A stretch of 64,000 nt of DNA, from assembly GCF_030296615.1 (NCBI RefSeq), contig NZ_AP027732.1, positions 2,919,042-2,983,041 on the forward strand, in the 5' to 3' direction. The translations under genes were made by a program, and so were the position numbers. The notes below the pieces were generated by a model. It was not told the DNA's origin. It searched no databases and worked only from the letters and a program-made list of their open reading frames with translations. Below are positions 29,132 to 39,297 of this stretch, piece after piece (within the stretch, counting starts at the first letter, position 1; every line of letters begins with the position of its first letter). Source of the stretch: Frondihabitans sucicola. Lineage in GTDB: Bacteria; Actinomycetota; Actinomycetes; Actinomycetales; Microbacteriaceae.

Positions 29132-30358
29132 TCAGTCGCCGAGCAGACGACGCACGACGGCGTCGGCGAGGAGGCGGCCGCGCAGGGTGAGCCGCATCGT
29201 CCCGGCGAGGGCGGCTCGTCCGTCGACGAGCCCGTCGGCGATCAGACCCGCCACGGCGGCGCGGCCGGTGGCGTCGAGCTCCGCGGTCGACAGTTCGTCC
29301 CGAACCCGGACGGCGAGCAGGATCCGCTCGGTTCGGCGGGTCTCGGAGTCGAGGGTCTCGCGCCCGGCCGCCGGTGACACGCCGGCCAGGATGCGGTCGG
29401 CGTAGGCCGCGGGGTGCTTGACGTTCCACCAGCGGACACCACCGACGTGGCTGTGCGCGCCGGGACCCACTCCCCACCAGTCGTGCCCCTGCCAGTAGGC
29501 GAGGTTGTGTCTGCTCGCGTGGGCGTCGCCCTTCGCCCAGTTGCTGACCTCGTACCAGTCGTACCCGGCATCGGCGAGGCGCCGATCGGCCAGCTCGTAC
29601 ATGTCGGCGGCGGTGTCGTCGTCCGGCTGGGCGACTTCGCCGCGACGGATCTGACGCGCCAGCTTGGTGCCGTCCTCGACGATCAGCGAGTACGCCGAGA
29701 GGTGGTCGGGCTCCTGCAGGAGGGCGGCGTCGAGCGACTGCTCCCAGTCGCCCAGGGTCTCGCCCGGCGTGCCGTAGATGAGATCGAGGCTGACGTCGAG
29801 ACCGGCGTCGCGCGCCCACCGGACGACGAGCGGAATGCGCGCCGGGTCGTGGGTGCGCTCGAGGGTGGCCAGCACCCGCGGAACGGCCGACTGCATGCCG
29901 AAGCTGACCCGTGTGAATCCGGCCGCCTTGAGCTCGCGGAGGTACGCGGCGTCGACGGAGTCGGGATTGGCCTCGGTGGTGACCTCGGCTCCAGCGGCGA
30001 GGCTCCAGGTGTCGCGGACCGCGTGCAGCATGGCAGCGAGATCGGTCGACGGCAGCATGGTCGGGGTGCCGCCGCCGAAGAAGACGGTTGCAGCCGGACG
30101 GTCGGGAAGATCGGCGTCGTGCAGGATCCTGCCCGCCTTCTCGACCTCGAGGATCGCCTGACCGGCGTAGTCGCTGCGCTTCGCCCCGCGGAGCTCGTCG
30201 CCCGTGTACGTGTTGAAGTCGCAGTAGCCGCAGCGCACCCGGCAGAACGGGACGTGCAGGTAGACGCCGAACGCACGGCGATCCGCCCCGTCGCGAACCG
30301 TCGGGGGCAGGAGGCCGTCGGCCGGCGCCGGATCAGCGATCGGGAGAGTGCTCGGCAC
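29132..30358 (-). CDS. hemW: HemW, heme chaperone / radical SAM protein (coproporphyrinogen oxidase-like)
   Basis: The 408-residue radical SAM protein carries the cluster motif CRVRCGYCDF (C-x3-C-x2-C) after YLHVPF, then FFGGGTPTML, TTEANPDSV, GMQS and DLIYGTPGET, and a C-terminal winged-helix-like HemN_C domain. Proteins of this group bind heme and pass it to membrane targets instead of oxidising coproporphyrinogen. The extra C-terminal-group cysteine of true HemN (CxxxCxxCxC) is absent. Confidence 0.93.
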   Translation of the reverse strand: MPSTLPIADPAPADGLLPPTVRDGADRRAFGVYLHVPFCRVRCGYCDFNTYTGDELRGAKRSDYAGQAILEVEKAGRILHDADLPDRPAATVFFGGGTPTMLPSTDLAAMLHAVRDTWSLAAGAEVTTEANPDSVDAAYLRELKAAGFTRVSFGMQSAVPRVLATLERTHDPARIPLVVRWARDAGLDVSLDLIYGTPGETLGDWEQSLDAALLQEPDHLSAYSLIVEDGTKLARQIRRGEVAQPDDDTAADMYELADRRLADAGYDWYEVSNWAKGDAHASRHNLAYWQGHDWWGVGPGAHSHVGGVRWWNVKHPAAYADRILAGVSPAAGRETLDSETRRTERILLAVRVRDELSTAELDATGRAAVAGLIADGLVDGRAALAGTMRLTLRGRLLADAVVRRLLGD

Positions 30359-30361
30359 CGG

Positions 30362-31011
30362 CTAGTCGCCCACCAGCACGCGGAGGTAGCGCTGCGTGAA
30401 CTTGTTCTGCTGGGCGCGCAGGAACGGGCTCACGAGCCGCCACTTCCAATTCGCAGGACGCGAGAAGGCGCGCACGGTGAGCCAGACGGAACCGTCGTCG
30501 GTCTGGTCGATCACCCACGACTCTTCGCCGCTCTCGGGGTGACCCTCGAGGGTTCCGTAGGCGAAGCCCTTGCGGGTCGGCTCGTCGATGACGTAGACGA
30601 CGCGCACGGGGGCGTGCGTGGTTCGGCCGTAGGCCCTGATCTCGAGCGTGGCCGTGGTGCCGGCGGTGAGGAACGGCTCACCCTCCGGAGAGAAGTGCGA
30701 TTCGCCGTCGGGCGCGGCGTAGTCGGCAGGATCGAGGGGTTGCCCTCGTCGTCGAAGGTGACGGGCGTGTAAGCGCCCTCGTCGACCGCAGGAATCTCGT
30801 CGACCGTGACCTTGATGCCGCTGCGCTCCTGCACCTTCCAGGTCATGATCGCCGCCCACGCGGCCTCGAAGCGCGCGTCTCCGTGGCCGACGCGCGTGCG
30901 GTACTCGACCGGGCGGAAGCCGGCGGGCGGATACTGCATCAGGTCGGGGGCCTGCGTCGCCCCGACCTGCCCGTAGGTCGTCTGGGTCTCGGTGTGTGTG
31001 GCTCGGCGCAT
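30362..31011 (-). CDS. DUF1990 family protein (one frameshift as sequenced)
   Basis: The protein resembles the DUF1990/UPF0548 family of small cytosolic proteins of unknown function. Features are QYPPAGFRPVEYRTRVGHGDARFEAAWAAIMTW at the start and the later ESWVIDQTDDGSVWLTVRAFSRPANW and TQRYLRVLVGD. The break is in the run at 30736-30739; one extra C (minus strand) joins DDEGNP to LDPADYAAPDG and gives 216 residues. It ends 3 bp before hemW. Confidence 0.8.
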
Positions 31012-31055
31012 TCGGAAAGTCTAAAGGCCGGGACGGACGCGCGCTGGCAGCCGGA

Positions 31056-31214
31056 TCAGGTGCGGTTGCGGACGCTTCGCAGGATCCAGCCGATCACACC
31101 GATGATGAACAGGATGATCCCGACGATGATGAGGAACTTCAGCGCAGCGACGAAGATGCCGAAGCCGAAGATGACGATCGCGGCGATGATGAGAATGATG
31201 AAGAGGACAGGCAT
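31056..31214 (-). CDS. 52-residue small membrane protein
   Basis: An ATG at 31214 opens a 52-codon frame: two strongly hydrophobic segments (PVLFIILIIAAIVIFGFGIF and the following FLIIVGIILFIIGVIGW) and a basic tail (LRSVRNRT). Codon use matches its neighbours, and the frame fills the gap between lepA and the DUF1990 gene. Similar tiny hydrophobic proteins are common and unnamed in Actinobacteria. No strong ribosome binding site is seen. Confidence 0.7.
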   Translation of the reverse strand: MPVLFIILIIAAIVIFGFGIFVAALKFLIIVGIILFIIGVIGWILRSVRNRT

Positions 31215-31265
31215 CAGCCCAGCCAACTCGCTCTGCGGCCGCTGTGCCCGCCTCGTGGCTTCGCG

Positions 31266-33116
31266 CTATTTCTTGTCTTTCTTCTCCACGTCGCCGGAGA
31301 GCGCAGCAATGAAAGCCTCCTGAGGGACGTCCACGCGACCGATGGTCTTCATGCGCTTCTTGCCCTCCTTCTGCTTCTCGAGCAGTTTGCGCTTGCGGGT
31401 GATGTCGCCGCCGTAGCACTTGGCGAGCACGTCTTTTCGCATCGCCCGGATCGACTCGCGCGCGATGATCCTGGCGCCGATCGCGGCTTGGATGGGTACC
31501 TCGAACTGCTGACGAGGGATGAGCTCCCGGAGGCGGCCCGTCATCAGCACGCCGTAGGCGTACGCCTTGTCGCGGTGCACGATCGTCGAGAACGCGTCGA
31601 CCTGCTCGCCCTGGAGGAGGATGTCGACCTTGACGAGGTCGGCCTCCTGCTCGCCGCTCGGCTCGTAGTCGAGCGACGCGTAGCCCTGCGTCTTGCTCTT
31701 GAGCTGGTCGAAGAAGTCGAAGACGATCTCGCCCAGCGGCATGTTGTAGCGGAGCTCCACCCGGTCTTCACCGAGGTACTCCATGCCCAGGAGGGTGCCG
31801 CGGCGCCCCTGGCAGAGCTCCATGATGACGCCCACGTAGTCTTTCGGCGCCAGGATCGCGGCCTTGACGACCGGCTCGGCGACGCTGGTGATCTTGCCGT
31901 CGGGGAACTCGGACGGGTTGGTGACCGTGACGGTCTTCTTGTCTTCGGTGGTGACCTCGTAGACCACACTCGGCGCCGTCGTGATCAGGTCGAGATTGAA
32001 CTCGCGCTCGAGCCGCTCGGTGATGATCTCGAGGTGCAGGAGGCCGAGGAATCCGCAGCGGAAGCCGAAGCCGAGCGCCACCGACGTCTCGGGCTCGTAG
32101 ACCAGGGCCGCGTCGGAGAGCTTGAGCTTGTCGAGCGCCTCGCGCAGGACGGGGTAGTCGCTGCCGTCGATCGGATACAGCCCGGAGAACACCATCGGCA
32201 GCGGCTCGGTGTAGCCGGCCAGAGCCTCGGTCGCCGGCTTGGCCGCGGTCGTGACGGTGTCGCCGACCTTCGACTGCCGCACGTCTTTCACGCCCGTGAT
32301 GAGGTAGCCGACCTCGCCGACGCTGAGCCCCTTCGAGACGGTGGGCTCCGGCGACGAGACACCGATCTCGAGGATGTCGTGGATGGCCCTGGTCGACATC
32401 ATCTGGATCTTCTCGCGAGGCGAGAGGGTGCCGTCGATCATTCTGACGTAGGTGATGACACCGCGGTAGCTGTCGTACACGGAGTCGAAGATCATCGCGC
32501 GCGCCGGGGCGTCTTTGACTCCCGTGGGCGCGGGGATGCGCTGGACCACGACGTCGAGCAGCTCTTCGACACCCATGCCGGTCTTGCCGCTCACGCGGAG
32601 GACGTCTTCTGGCTTGCCGCCGATGAGCTGCGCGAGCTCGGCCGCGTACTTGTCGGGGTCTGCCGCGGGAAGGTCGATCTTGTTGAGAACGGGGATGATC
32701 TCGAGGTCGTTCTCGAGCGCCAGGTAGAGGTTGGCGAGCGTCTGGGCCTCGATGCCCTGGGCCGCGTCGACGAGCAGGATCGCGCCCTCGCACGCGGCGA
32801 GGGACCTGGACACCTCGTAGCTGAAGTCGACGTGCCCGGGGGTGTCGATCATGTTGAGAGCGTAGGTGGTGCCGTCGACGGCCCACGGCATGCGCACGGC
32901 CTGGCTCTTGATCGTGATGCCGCGCTCGCGCTCGATGTCCATGCGATCGAGGTACTGGGCACGCATCGCGCGATCTTCGACGATGCCCGTGATGCCGAGC
33001 ATTCGGTCGGCGAGCGTCGACTTGCCGTGGTCGATGTGGGCGATGATGCAGAAGTTGCGGATGACCTCGGGCGCGGTCGACGCCGGTTCGAGGGCGGTTG
33101 CTGCTTGGGGACTCAC
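31266..33116 (-). CDS. lepA: Elongation factor 4 (LepA)
   Basis: LepA/EF4 is a ribosome-associated GTPase that acts in initiation or back-translocation. The 616-residue protein has G1 AHIDHGKST, the switch region [16 protein letters not shown]3 DTPGHVDF, G4 NKIDLP, EF-G-like domains and the LepA-specific C-terminal domain (ending [19 protein letters not shown]). GTG at 33116 has AGAAGGAA 6-7 nt upstream; the frame opens further up without homology. Confidence 0.96.
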   Translation of the reverse strand: MSPQAATALEPASTAPEVIRNFCIIAHIDHGKSTLADRMLGITGIVEDRAMRAQYLDRMDIERERGITIKSQAVRMPWAVDGTTYALNMIDTPGHVDFSYEVSRSLAACEGAILLVDAAQGIEAQTLANLYLALENDLEIIPVLNKIDLPAADPDKYAAELAQLIGGKPEDVLRVSGKTGMGVEELLDVVVQRIPAPTGVKDAPARAMIFDSVYDSYRGVITYVRMIDGTLSPREKIQMMSTRAIHDILEIGVSSPEPTVSKGLSVGEVGYLITGVKDVRQSKVGDTVTTAAKPATEALAGYTEPLPMVFSGLYPIDGSDYPVLREALDKLKLSDAALVYEPETSVALGFGFRCGFLGLLHLEIITERLEREFNLDLITTAPSVVYEVTTEDKKTVTVTNPSEFPDGKITSVAEPVVKAAILAPKDYVGVIMELCQGRRGTLLGMEYLGEDRVELRYNMPLGEIVFDFFDQLKSKTQGYASLDYEPSGEQEADLVKVDILLQGEQVDAFSTIVHRDKAYAYGVLMTGRLRELIPRQQFEVPIQAAIGARIIARESIRAMRKDVLAKCYGGDITRKRKLLEKQKEGKKRMKTIGRVDVPQEAFIAALSGDVEKKDKK

Positions 33117-33233
33117 GCGTTCCTTCTGGCTGGTGGGGGACGGCGCCCGGCGGTGCCGCCCGGGACGTAGAGTCGATTCTCCCATGCCGGCGAGCGGCGT
33201 CGAGCCTGCGCGCCGAGCCCGACGGCAACTCGG

Positions 33234-34385
33234 TCAGGCGGCAGGTGACGGAGACGGGATCTTGCCGAGGCCCGTCACGAGGTCGTCCGCCGTCGAGGCG
33301 AGGCTGATGCGGATCCAGCCCTCTCCGCTGCGCCCGAAGGCGCTCCCCGGCGCCACGGCCACGCGCTCGGTCAAGAGGAAGGTCTCGGCCCAGGTGGCGA
33401 CGTCGCCGCGAGACGCGTGCGAGACGTCGATCCAGAGGTAGAAGGCCCCGTGGGGCGTCAAATAGCGGAGGCCGCGCTCGTCGAGGATGCCCGTGGCGAG
33501 CTCGAGGTTCTCGCGATAGTGCTCGCGGGCATCGGCGACGGGCTGGTTGTCACCGGTGACCGCCGCCAGCGCTGCGAGCTGGTCGGGCTCGGCCACGCAG
33601 CTGATCTGAGCCTCCTGCACGGTGCGCATCGTCTCGGCGAGTCCCTTCGGGGTCACCAGATAACCCACGCGGACGCCGGTCATCGCGTACGTCTTGCTGA
33701 GCGAGAAGACGCTGAACACGCGGTCGTCGTCGTCGAGCGCGGCCAGGCTGACGTGGGTGGCACCGTAGGTGAAGTACTCGTAGACCTCGTCGCTGATGAC
33801 CCAGAGATCGTGCCGCTTGGCGAAGGAGAGGAGCTCTCGCAGAACGGCCTCGTCGAAGACGATCCCGAGCGGGTTCGACGGCGAGTTGACGATGATGGCC
33901 CGGGTCTCGGCCGTCACGAGACGTTCCAGCTCGTCGAAGTCGGGCTGGAAGCCCTGCGCCGGCAGAAGTGAATACGGAACCGGACGCGCGTCGAACATGT
34001 GGGCGTTCATCGTGAACGTCGTGTAGCCGGGATCCGGAACCAGGATCTCGTCGCCGGCCGCCAGGAGGAGGCCCATCGCCTGGTGAAGTCCCTGGGTCGC
34101 ACCCACGGTCACCCAGACCTGCTCGACGTCGACGACGACACCGTTCTCGCGCGCCAGTTTCGCCACGAGGGCTTCGCGCAGGGGCGTGATCCCGCCGTTG
34201 GGCGTGTAGCCGGTGCGGTCTTCGGCCCACGCGCGCCGCGCCGCATCGATGATGTGGTGGGCGACGGGGACGTCCGGCTCGCCCACGACGAGCATCGTCA
34301 CGTCATCGAGTGTGAGAGCGATCTCGAAGACGCGCCGGATGCCGGAACCGGGCACCGAGGACATGTGCGGGGCGAGCGAGGGCAT
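33234..34385 (-). CDS. Class I/II pyridoxal-phosphate aminotransferase
   Basis: This 383-residue fold-type I enzyme is similar to aspartate/aromatic aminotransferases. The PLP lysine is in FSLSKTYAMTGVRVGY, the cofactor-contacting segments are TVGATQGLH and VNSPSNPLGIV, and the substrate-binding Arg is near GEGWIRISLA. It lies between lepA and rpsT, so there is no pathway context and the substrate cannot be named. Confidence 0.9.
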   Translation of the reverse strand: MPSLAPHMSSVPGSGIRRVFEIALTLDDVTMLVVGEPDVPVAHHIIDAARRAWAEDRTGYTPNGGITPLREALVAKLARENGVVVDVEQVWVTVGATQGLHQAMGLLLAAGDEILVPDPGYTTFTMNAHMFDARPVPYSLLPAQGFQPDFDELERLVTAETRAIIVNSPSNPLGIVFDEAVLRELLSFAKRHDLWVISDEVYEYFTYGATHVSLAALDDDDRVFSVFSLSKTYAMTGVRVGYLVTPKGLAETMRTVQEAQISCVAEPDQLAALAAVTGDNQPVADAREHYRENLELATGILDERGLRYLTPHGAFYLWIDVSHASRGDVATWAETFLLTERVAVAPGSAFGRSGEGWIRISLASTADDLVTGLGKIPSPSPAA

Positions 34386-34434
34386 GCCTCGAGATTACCG
34401 GGCAGGATCATCGCGACTCGCGCGGACGCGTCCG

Positions 34435-34463
34435 TTGAGACCGCGGCCCCACCCTGGTAGTGT
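34435..34463 (+). promoter_or_regulatory. rpsT promoter
   Basis: TTGAGA (34435-34440) and TAGTGT (34458-34463) are separated by exactly 17 bp, one of the best sigma-70-type matches in the window. The resulting mRNA would have a leader of about 155 nt before rpsT, long enough for structured control. S20 is known to regulate its own translation in other bacteria. Confidence 0.7.
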
Positions 34464-34627
34464 TGTGTGTTGGCTTCCGCTGCCGCTTCCCCGCTGCGCA
34501 GCGAATCGCAGCCGAGTTCGCTTCGGCGATCGGGTCCGCCCTCTACGGATCAGGTCGGCTGCGTACAAATCATCCGGATCGACGGGTATCCGCCAGGTCC
34601 ACGTCCAGACAGAGAAGGTTCACCACA

Positions 34628-34888
34628 GTGGCAAACATCAAGTCGCAGATCAAGCGCATCGGCACCAACAAGAAGGCTCAGGAGCGCAACAAGGCGGTCA
34701 AGAGCGGCCTCAAGACCGCGATCCGCTCGACCCACGCCGCAATCGCCACGGGCGACAAGGCCGCCGCGACCGCCGCCCTCACCGTTGCTTCGAAGAAGCT
34801 CGACAAGGCCGTCAGCAAGGGCGTCATCCACCAGAACCAGGCCGCCAACCGCAAGTCGGCGATCGCCAAGCAGGTCAGCGCTCTCTGA
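34628..34888 (+). CDS. rpsT: 30S ribosomal protein S20
   Basis: The 86-residue basic protein is S20, a primary 16S rRNA-binding protein of the 30S body. Family signatures are [25 protein letters not shown] and the C-terminal [23 protein letters not shown] start at 34628 with AGAAGG about 9 nt upstream. It is a single-gene transcript with its own promoter and terminator. Confidence 0.97.
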   Translation: MANIKSQIKRIGTNKKAQERNKAVKSGLKTAIRSTHAAIATGDKAAATAALTVASKKLDKAVSKGVIHQNQAANRKSAIAKQVSAL

Positions 34889-34910
34889 GCATCTCTCTTC
34901 GCTCTCGTCG

Positions 34911-34943
34911 AAGGCCCCGCACCCCTCCGGGTGGCGGGGCCTT
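34911..34943 (+). terminator. rpsT terminator
   Basis: A 10-bp stem AAGGCCCCGC / GCGGGGCCTT extends by ACCC/GGGT with one bulged G and a tight loop, 22 bp after the rpsT stop. The next 160 bp (to holA) show no gene, only a 9-bp inverted repeat (GGGCCGAAA at 35012 and TTTCGGCCC at 35049). Confidence 0.85.
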
Positions 34944-35102
34944 CGTCGTTCGCGGGCGCGACGCGCGGACCGGACTCCGCGTCGGCGCGGCTCCGCCGGA
35001 GTGCGGCGAGAGGGCCGAAAAGCCCGCCTCAGCACTCGCAGCCGTACATTTCGGCCCACTCGGCGCACGCGACCGGCGGCGGCCACGCCGGCGCGCGGCG
35101 GG

Positions 35103-36131
35103 TCAGCGCAGAGCGCCTCGGCGGCTGATGACGGTGACCATTCGCTCGAGCGCGTAGACCGGGTCGCGCTCGGCGCCTTTGACGGCCGCGTCGGTCGTGG
35201 CAAGGAGGTCGATCGCGTTGCCGAGCCCCTCGTCGCTCCACCCGCTGAGGTCGCGGCGCGCGCGATCGACCTGCCAGGGTGCGAGCCCGAACTGCGACGC
35301 CAGTTGACCCGAGCCGCCGCGACCGCCGCTGACCTTGGCCATGGTGCGAAGTTTCATGGCGAACGCCGCCACGATGGGCACCGGGTCGGCACCGGAGGCG
35401 AGGGCGTGACGGAGCAGGATCAGCGCCTCGCCCTGCCGACCGGCGATGGCGGAGTCGGCCACCTTGAACGCGTTGGTCTCGACGCGCCCCGAGTAGTACT
35501 TCTCGACTGTGGCCTCAGTGATCTCGGCACTGGCATCGGACAGCAGCTGCTGGCAGGCCGAGGCGAGTTCGGCCAGGTCGTCTTGGAACGCCTGGACCAG
35601 CGCGCGGAGCGCGCCCGCGGTGACTCGCCGGCCCTCGGCCGAGAATTCGGCGGCTGCGAAGTCGAGCTTCTCCGTGTCTTTCTTGAGCTCTGCGCAGACC
35701 ACCTCGATCCCGGCGCCCAGGCCGCCCCGGAGCGCATCGAGGAGTTTCTTGCCCCGAACGCCGCCGCCGTGCCGCAGCACGAGGTAGGTGTCGTCGGCCG
35801 GCGCCTGGAGGTAGTCGAGCGTCTCGGTGAGGAAGGCGTCGGTGCACTTCTCGACGCTGGAAACCCGGATGAGCCGCGGCTCGGCGAACAGGGACGGGCT
35901 CGCCAGCGTGATGAGCTCGCCCGGCCCGTAGTGATCTGCCTCGAGGTCGTTGACTTCGAGACTCGGATCTTCGGCAGCCAACTGGTCTCGGAGCTGGCGG
36001 ACGGCGCGGTCGGCGAGGAACTGCTCAGGCCCGGAAACCAGGATGACGGGAGCCGGCCGGATTCGATCCCAGGCGACCTGGTCGATCGAGACGGCGCTCT
36101 TGGTCGCCTTGCCCGTCGCACGCGCAGCCAC
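35103..36131 (-). CDS. holA: DNA polymerase III subunit delta HolA
   Basis: The delta subunit opens the beta clamp in the clamp loader. The 342-residue protein shows VILVSGPEQFLADRAVRQLRDQL at the start, the middle DTYLVLRHGGGVRGKKLLDAL, and the C-terminal helical collar (GEALILLRHALASGADPVPIVAAFAMKLRTM). It lies downstream of comEA and comEC as in many Gram-positives. Confidence 0.94.
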   Translation of the reverse strand: MAARATGKATKSAVSIDQVAWDRIRPAPVILVSGPEQFLADRAVRQLRDQLAAEDPSLEVNDLEADHYGPGELITLASPSLFAEPRLIRVSSVEKCTDAFLTETLDYLQAPADDTYLVLRHGGGVRGKKLLDALRGGLGAGIEVVCAELKKDTEKLDFAAAEFSAEGRRVTAGALRALVQAFQDDLAELASACQQLLSDASAEITEATVEKYYSGRVETNAFKVADSAIAGRQGEALILLRHALASGADPVPIVAAFAMKLRTMAKVSGGRGGSGQLASQFGLAPWQVDRARRDLSGWSDEGLGNAIDLLATTDAAVKGAERDPVYALERMVTVISRRGALR

Positions 36132-36176
36132 GTTCCTCCTCCGGACGCGCGCTGGATATCGCGACCGGAGTCAAGC

Positions 36177-38505
36177 CTAGGTGAGGCCGCCGACAGTCGC
36201 GCCCCCTGCCGCCAGACCGTCACCCGGCCGTCGGAGCCCTGGGCCACCGCCACGCTTCCGTCGGTGTCCGTTCGCTCGATCTCGGCACCCGTCCGCCTCA
36301 GCAGGGCCAGGGTCTGCGGAGTCGGATGCCCGTAGCCGTTGTCGGCGCCGACGCCGATCAGCGCGACCTCGGGTGACAGGGCTTCGTAGAGGGTCGCGCT
36401 CTGGTCACGCGATCCGTGGTGCGACACCTTCACGACGTCGACCCGGTCCGGCCTCGCGCGGCCCTGGAGCCGAAGCTGCTCGTGCTCGCCCAGGTCGCCG
36501 AGGAGGATCGCGGAGAGACACGATCTCTCGCAGTCCTGGCCGGGTCTCACCGCCAGCACGACGCTTGCGCCGTTGCCCGCGACCGTCCGGTCGGGTGGCC
36601 ACAGGACCTCGGCCGTGAGTTCTCCGAGCCTGAACGTGGTGCCGGGCACGGCCGTGATGACGCGGGATCCGGCGTTCTCCAGCGAGGCGAGCAGCCGACC
36701 GGCGGCCTCGTCGTCGACCGGACCGGCGAGGACGGCCGCGGCGCGGCCGGCGAGCGTGTCGGCCGCACCCACGTGGTCGCGGTCGAAGTGGGTCAGGACG
36801 AGCAGGTCGAGTCGATCGACGCCGAAGAGGCTCAGGCAGTCGCGCAGGAGGACGTCGTCTTCTCCGGTGTCGACGAGTGCGGTGACGCCCCGAGACCGGA
36901 TCAGGAGGGCATCGCCCTGGCCGACGTCGCACTGCGCGAACTGCCAGTCGCGCGGAAGGGCCAGCCGGCGCCCGACCTCTCGCCCGGTCGCGAGCGTGCC
37001 GAGGGGCACCGCCACGGCCAGCAGGATCGCGACGGCGAGCCTCCTGCCGCGTCGGTGAGGCGTCGTGAGGACGACCGCCGCCGTGAGCACCACGATGCCG
37101 GCGGCTGCGACGATCGCTGCCGTGCCGGAGCCCCACGCCAGCCTGCCTCCCGGTGCGTCCGCGAAGAATCGCGCAACGGCTGCGATCCAGGCTGCCGGAG
37201 CCCAGGCGCCGACCGCGATGACGAAAGCGCCGGGCTCCCACAGCGGGGCCAGGAGGCAGGCCGCGAGGCCCAGGACCGTGGCGACCGGTGCCGCCGGCCC
37301 GGCGAGGAGGTTCGCGACCACGCTGAACACGGGGATGGCTGGATCGAGCGTGAGCAGGAGCGGCTGACAAGCCAGTTGCGCCGCCAGGGGCACGGCGAGC
37401 GTGACGGCGAGCGGCTCCGGGACCGCCCGAGTGAGCAGGGTCGTGATCGGCCGGGTCAGGACGACGAGGCCGGCCGTGGCCAGCACGGAGAGGGAGAACG
37501 CGTAGCTGCGGGCGAGCCAGGGATCGGCTACGAGGAGAATGACGACCGCGGTCGAGAGCAGCGGGAGCCCGCCGGTCGGGCGGCCGACGCCGTGCAGCAG
37601 GAGCGCGATCAGAGCCATGATCGCGGCGCGCAGGACACTCGGTTCGGGGGTCACGATCACCACGAACAGGACGAGTGTGCCGGCGGCGAGGACGAGCCGG
37701 AGCCACCTGCGCAGACCCACAGCTCCTCCGGCGAGGAGGACCAGGCCGACGACCACGGCGCAGTTCGCCCCGGACACGGCCGTGAGGTGACTCAGCCCGG
37801 TCGCCTTCATCGACGAATCGAGGCCGGAGTCGACGCGGCCCGTGTCGCCGATGCTGAGCCCGGGCAGGAGGGCTCCCCGTCGCCCGGGAGCCTCTGCGTG
37901 AGTGTCGCGAATCCCTCGCGGACCGCGCCTGCCCAGCTCTGCAGCCCCGGCTGCGCCCTGGAGACCTCGACCTCGCCCGTCGGGTGCAGGAGGAAGCTGA
38001 CCTGGTCGCCCGGAGAGGAGTCGGCGAGGCGACCCGAGAGCGCGGCCGTGTCGCCGGCGCGAGGTACCTCGGAGCCGAACGTCGCGCGGACGACGAAGAC
38101 CGGAAACCTCACGCGCACAGGCTCACGCCGGGTCAGGACCGCTGCGGTCATCCGAAGATGTCCTGTCGCGGGGTCGACCGCCGTCACGACTCCCCGTAGG
38201 TGGACCTCGGCCCCCTGGCGCACGGCCTCCACGGCCGCTGCCGGTCGTCTCTCAGCGTCGCGCAGGGCAGCGCTGGTCGTTGCCGCAGCGACGGCGATCA
38301 GCACGAGCGCCACCGCGGGCAGGATCGTGCCTCGGCGCCGACGCTGCCTCGAGGAGCGCGCGACCACGAGCCCGCCGGCCACCGCGCCGAGACCCGCTGC
38401 TGCCGACGCGGCGGCGATCTGCGGCAACGCCTCCGGAGCGGGGAGCGCGACGACGAGGGCGACCCACGCGGCCGCGGCCGGCACGGCCAGTCGGACGTCG
38501 ATCAC
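36177..38505 (-). CDS. comEC: ComEC/Rec2 DNA-uptake channel (two frameshifts as sequenced)
   Basis: ComEC forms the membrane channel for single-stranded DNA in natural transformation. The N-terminal part (GTG 38505) has membrane segments and an OB-like region. The Competence domain begins SHLTAVSGANCAVVVGLVLL with about eight segments. The C-terminal metallo-beta-lactamase-like domain has THFDRDHVGA, ILLGDLGEHEQ and VSHHGSRDQS. A break at 37875-37878 (one G) separates the N-terminus. A second in the G run at 36202-36206 is inferred because otherwise the frame runs on through all of holA; repair puts the stop at 36177. The repaired length is 776 residues. Confidence 0.88.
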
Positions 38506-38511
38506 GAGTCG

Positions 38512-39206
38512 TCAGCCGACCGTGACGGAGTCGCGCATCGCAGCCAGCTTCTTCTCGCCGATGCCGGTGACGTCGAGGAGGTCTTCGACGCTCTCGAAGC
38601 GACCGTGTTCGTCCCGCCACGCGAGAATCGCCGCCGCCGTCGCCGGCCCCACACCCGACAGCGTCTCGAGGGTGGCCTGGTCGGCCGAATTGAGGTCGAC
38701 GCCGCCGGACCCCGCGGCGGCACCGGCACCCGTCGGTCCGGGAGCCGCCGGTGGCGACGGCGGGTTCTCCCCACCCTCGGCACGACGATCTGCTCGCCGT
38801 CTGTCACCGGCCGGGCCAGGTTGAGCGCCGATTCATCGGCTTCTGCGGCGAACCCGCCCGCGGCCGTGACGACATCGACCGCACGCGAACCCGCCTCGAC
38901 CTCGTAGAGGCCGGGGTGCGCGACACGGCCGAGGAGATGGACGAAGACGCTGCGACCAGCAGGAGTGGAGGTGTCGACGGAACCGGTCGCGAAGTCGACG
39001 ACGCCGGAGGAGCCGCCCGAATCGGTCGTCGACATCGACTCGCGGGCAGACGCGACCGCCGACAGGACGACCCCGACACCGATCAGCACCAGGACGACGA
39101 TGACCACCGCGCCGAGACCCACCCGCCAGCGAGGGGCCGAACCCGGCTCGCGGAAGTCGGGGGGACGAGATTCGGCGGGGGCTGAGGCGCGAACGGCGGG
39201 AGACAT
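38512..39206 (-). CDS. comEA: ComEA competence protein (one frameshift as sequenced)
   Basis: ComEA binds incoming double-stranded DNA at the outer face of the membrane. One membrane segment (VGLGAVVIVVLVLIGVGVVLSAV) is followed by a SLBB domain (FVHLLGRVAHPGLYEVEAGSRAVD) and a Pro/Gly linker. A helix-hairpin-helix pair ends the protein (VDLNSADQATLETLSGVGPATAAAIL, then LLDVTGIGEKKLAAM). The second half is in another frame; one extra G at 38769-38772 joins VPRVGE to NPPSPPA and gives 231 residues. The stop lies 6 bp before the comEC start. Confidence 0.9.
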
Positions 39207-39245
39207 GCGTCGACCCTAGGAACGACGACACGGACCCGCCGACGA

Positions 39246-39279
39246 CGAAGGCCGCCCTGTGGAGACGGGGCGGCCTTCG
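39246..39279. terminator. Terminator downstream of leuS
   Basis: A perfect 12-bp stem CGAAGGCCGCCC / GGGCGGCCTTCG with a 10-nt loop lies about 20 bp beyond the leuS stop, in the gap before comEA. There is no long T-run. Confidence 0.75.
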
Positions 39280-39297
39280 AGCGGATGTGGAGAAGAG

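Noticed and set aside
34944-35102. Possible tiny cysteine-rich ORF (ending AEMYGCEC) on the minus strand after holA
   Set aside because: It has no acceptable start codon near the cysteine segment and no ribosome binding site.
35420-37810. 796-codon frame joining ComEC to the whole of holA
   Set aside because: The last roughly 240 codons are a shadow of holA. A lost G in the run at 36202-36206 explains the missing ComEC stop.
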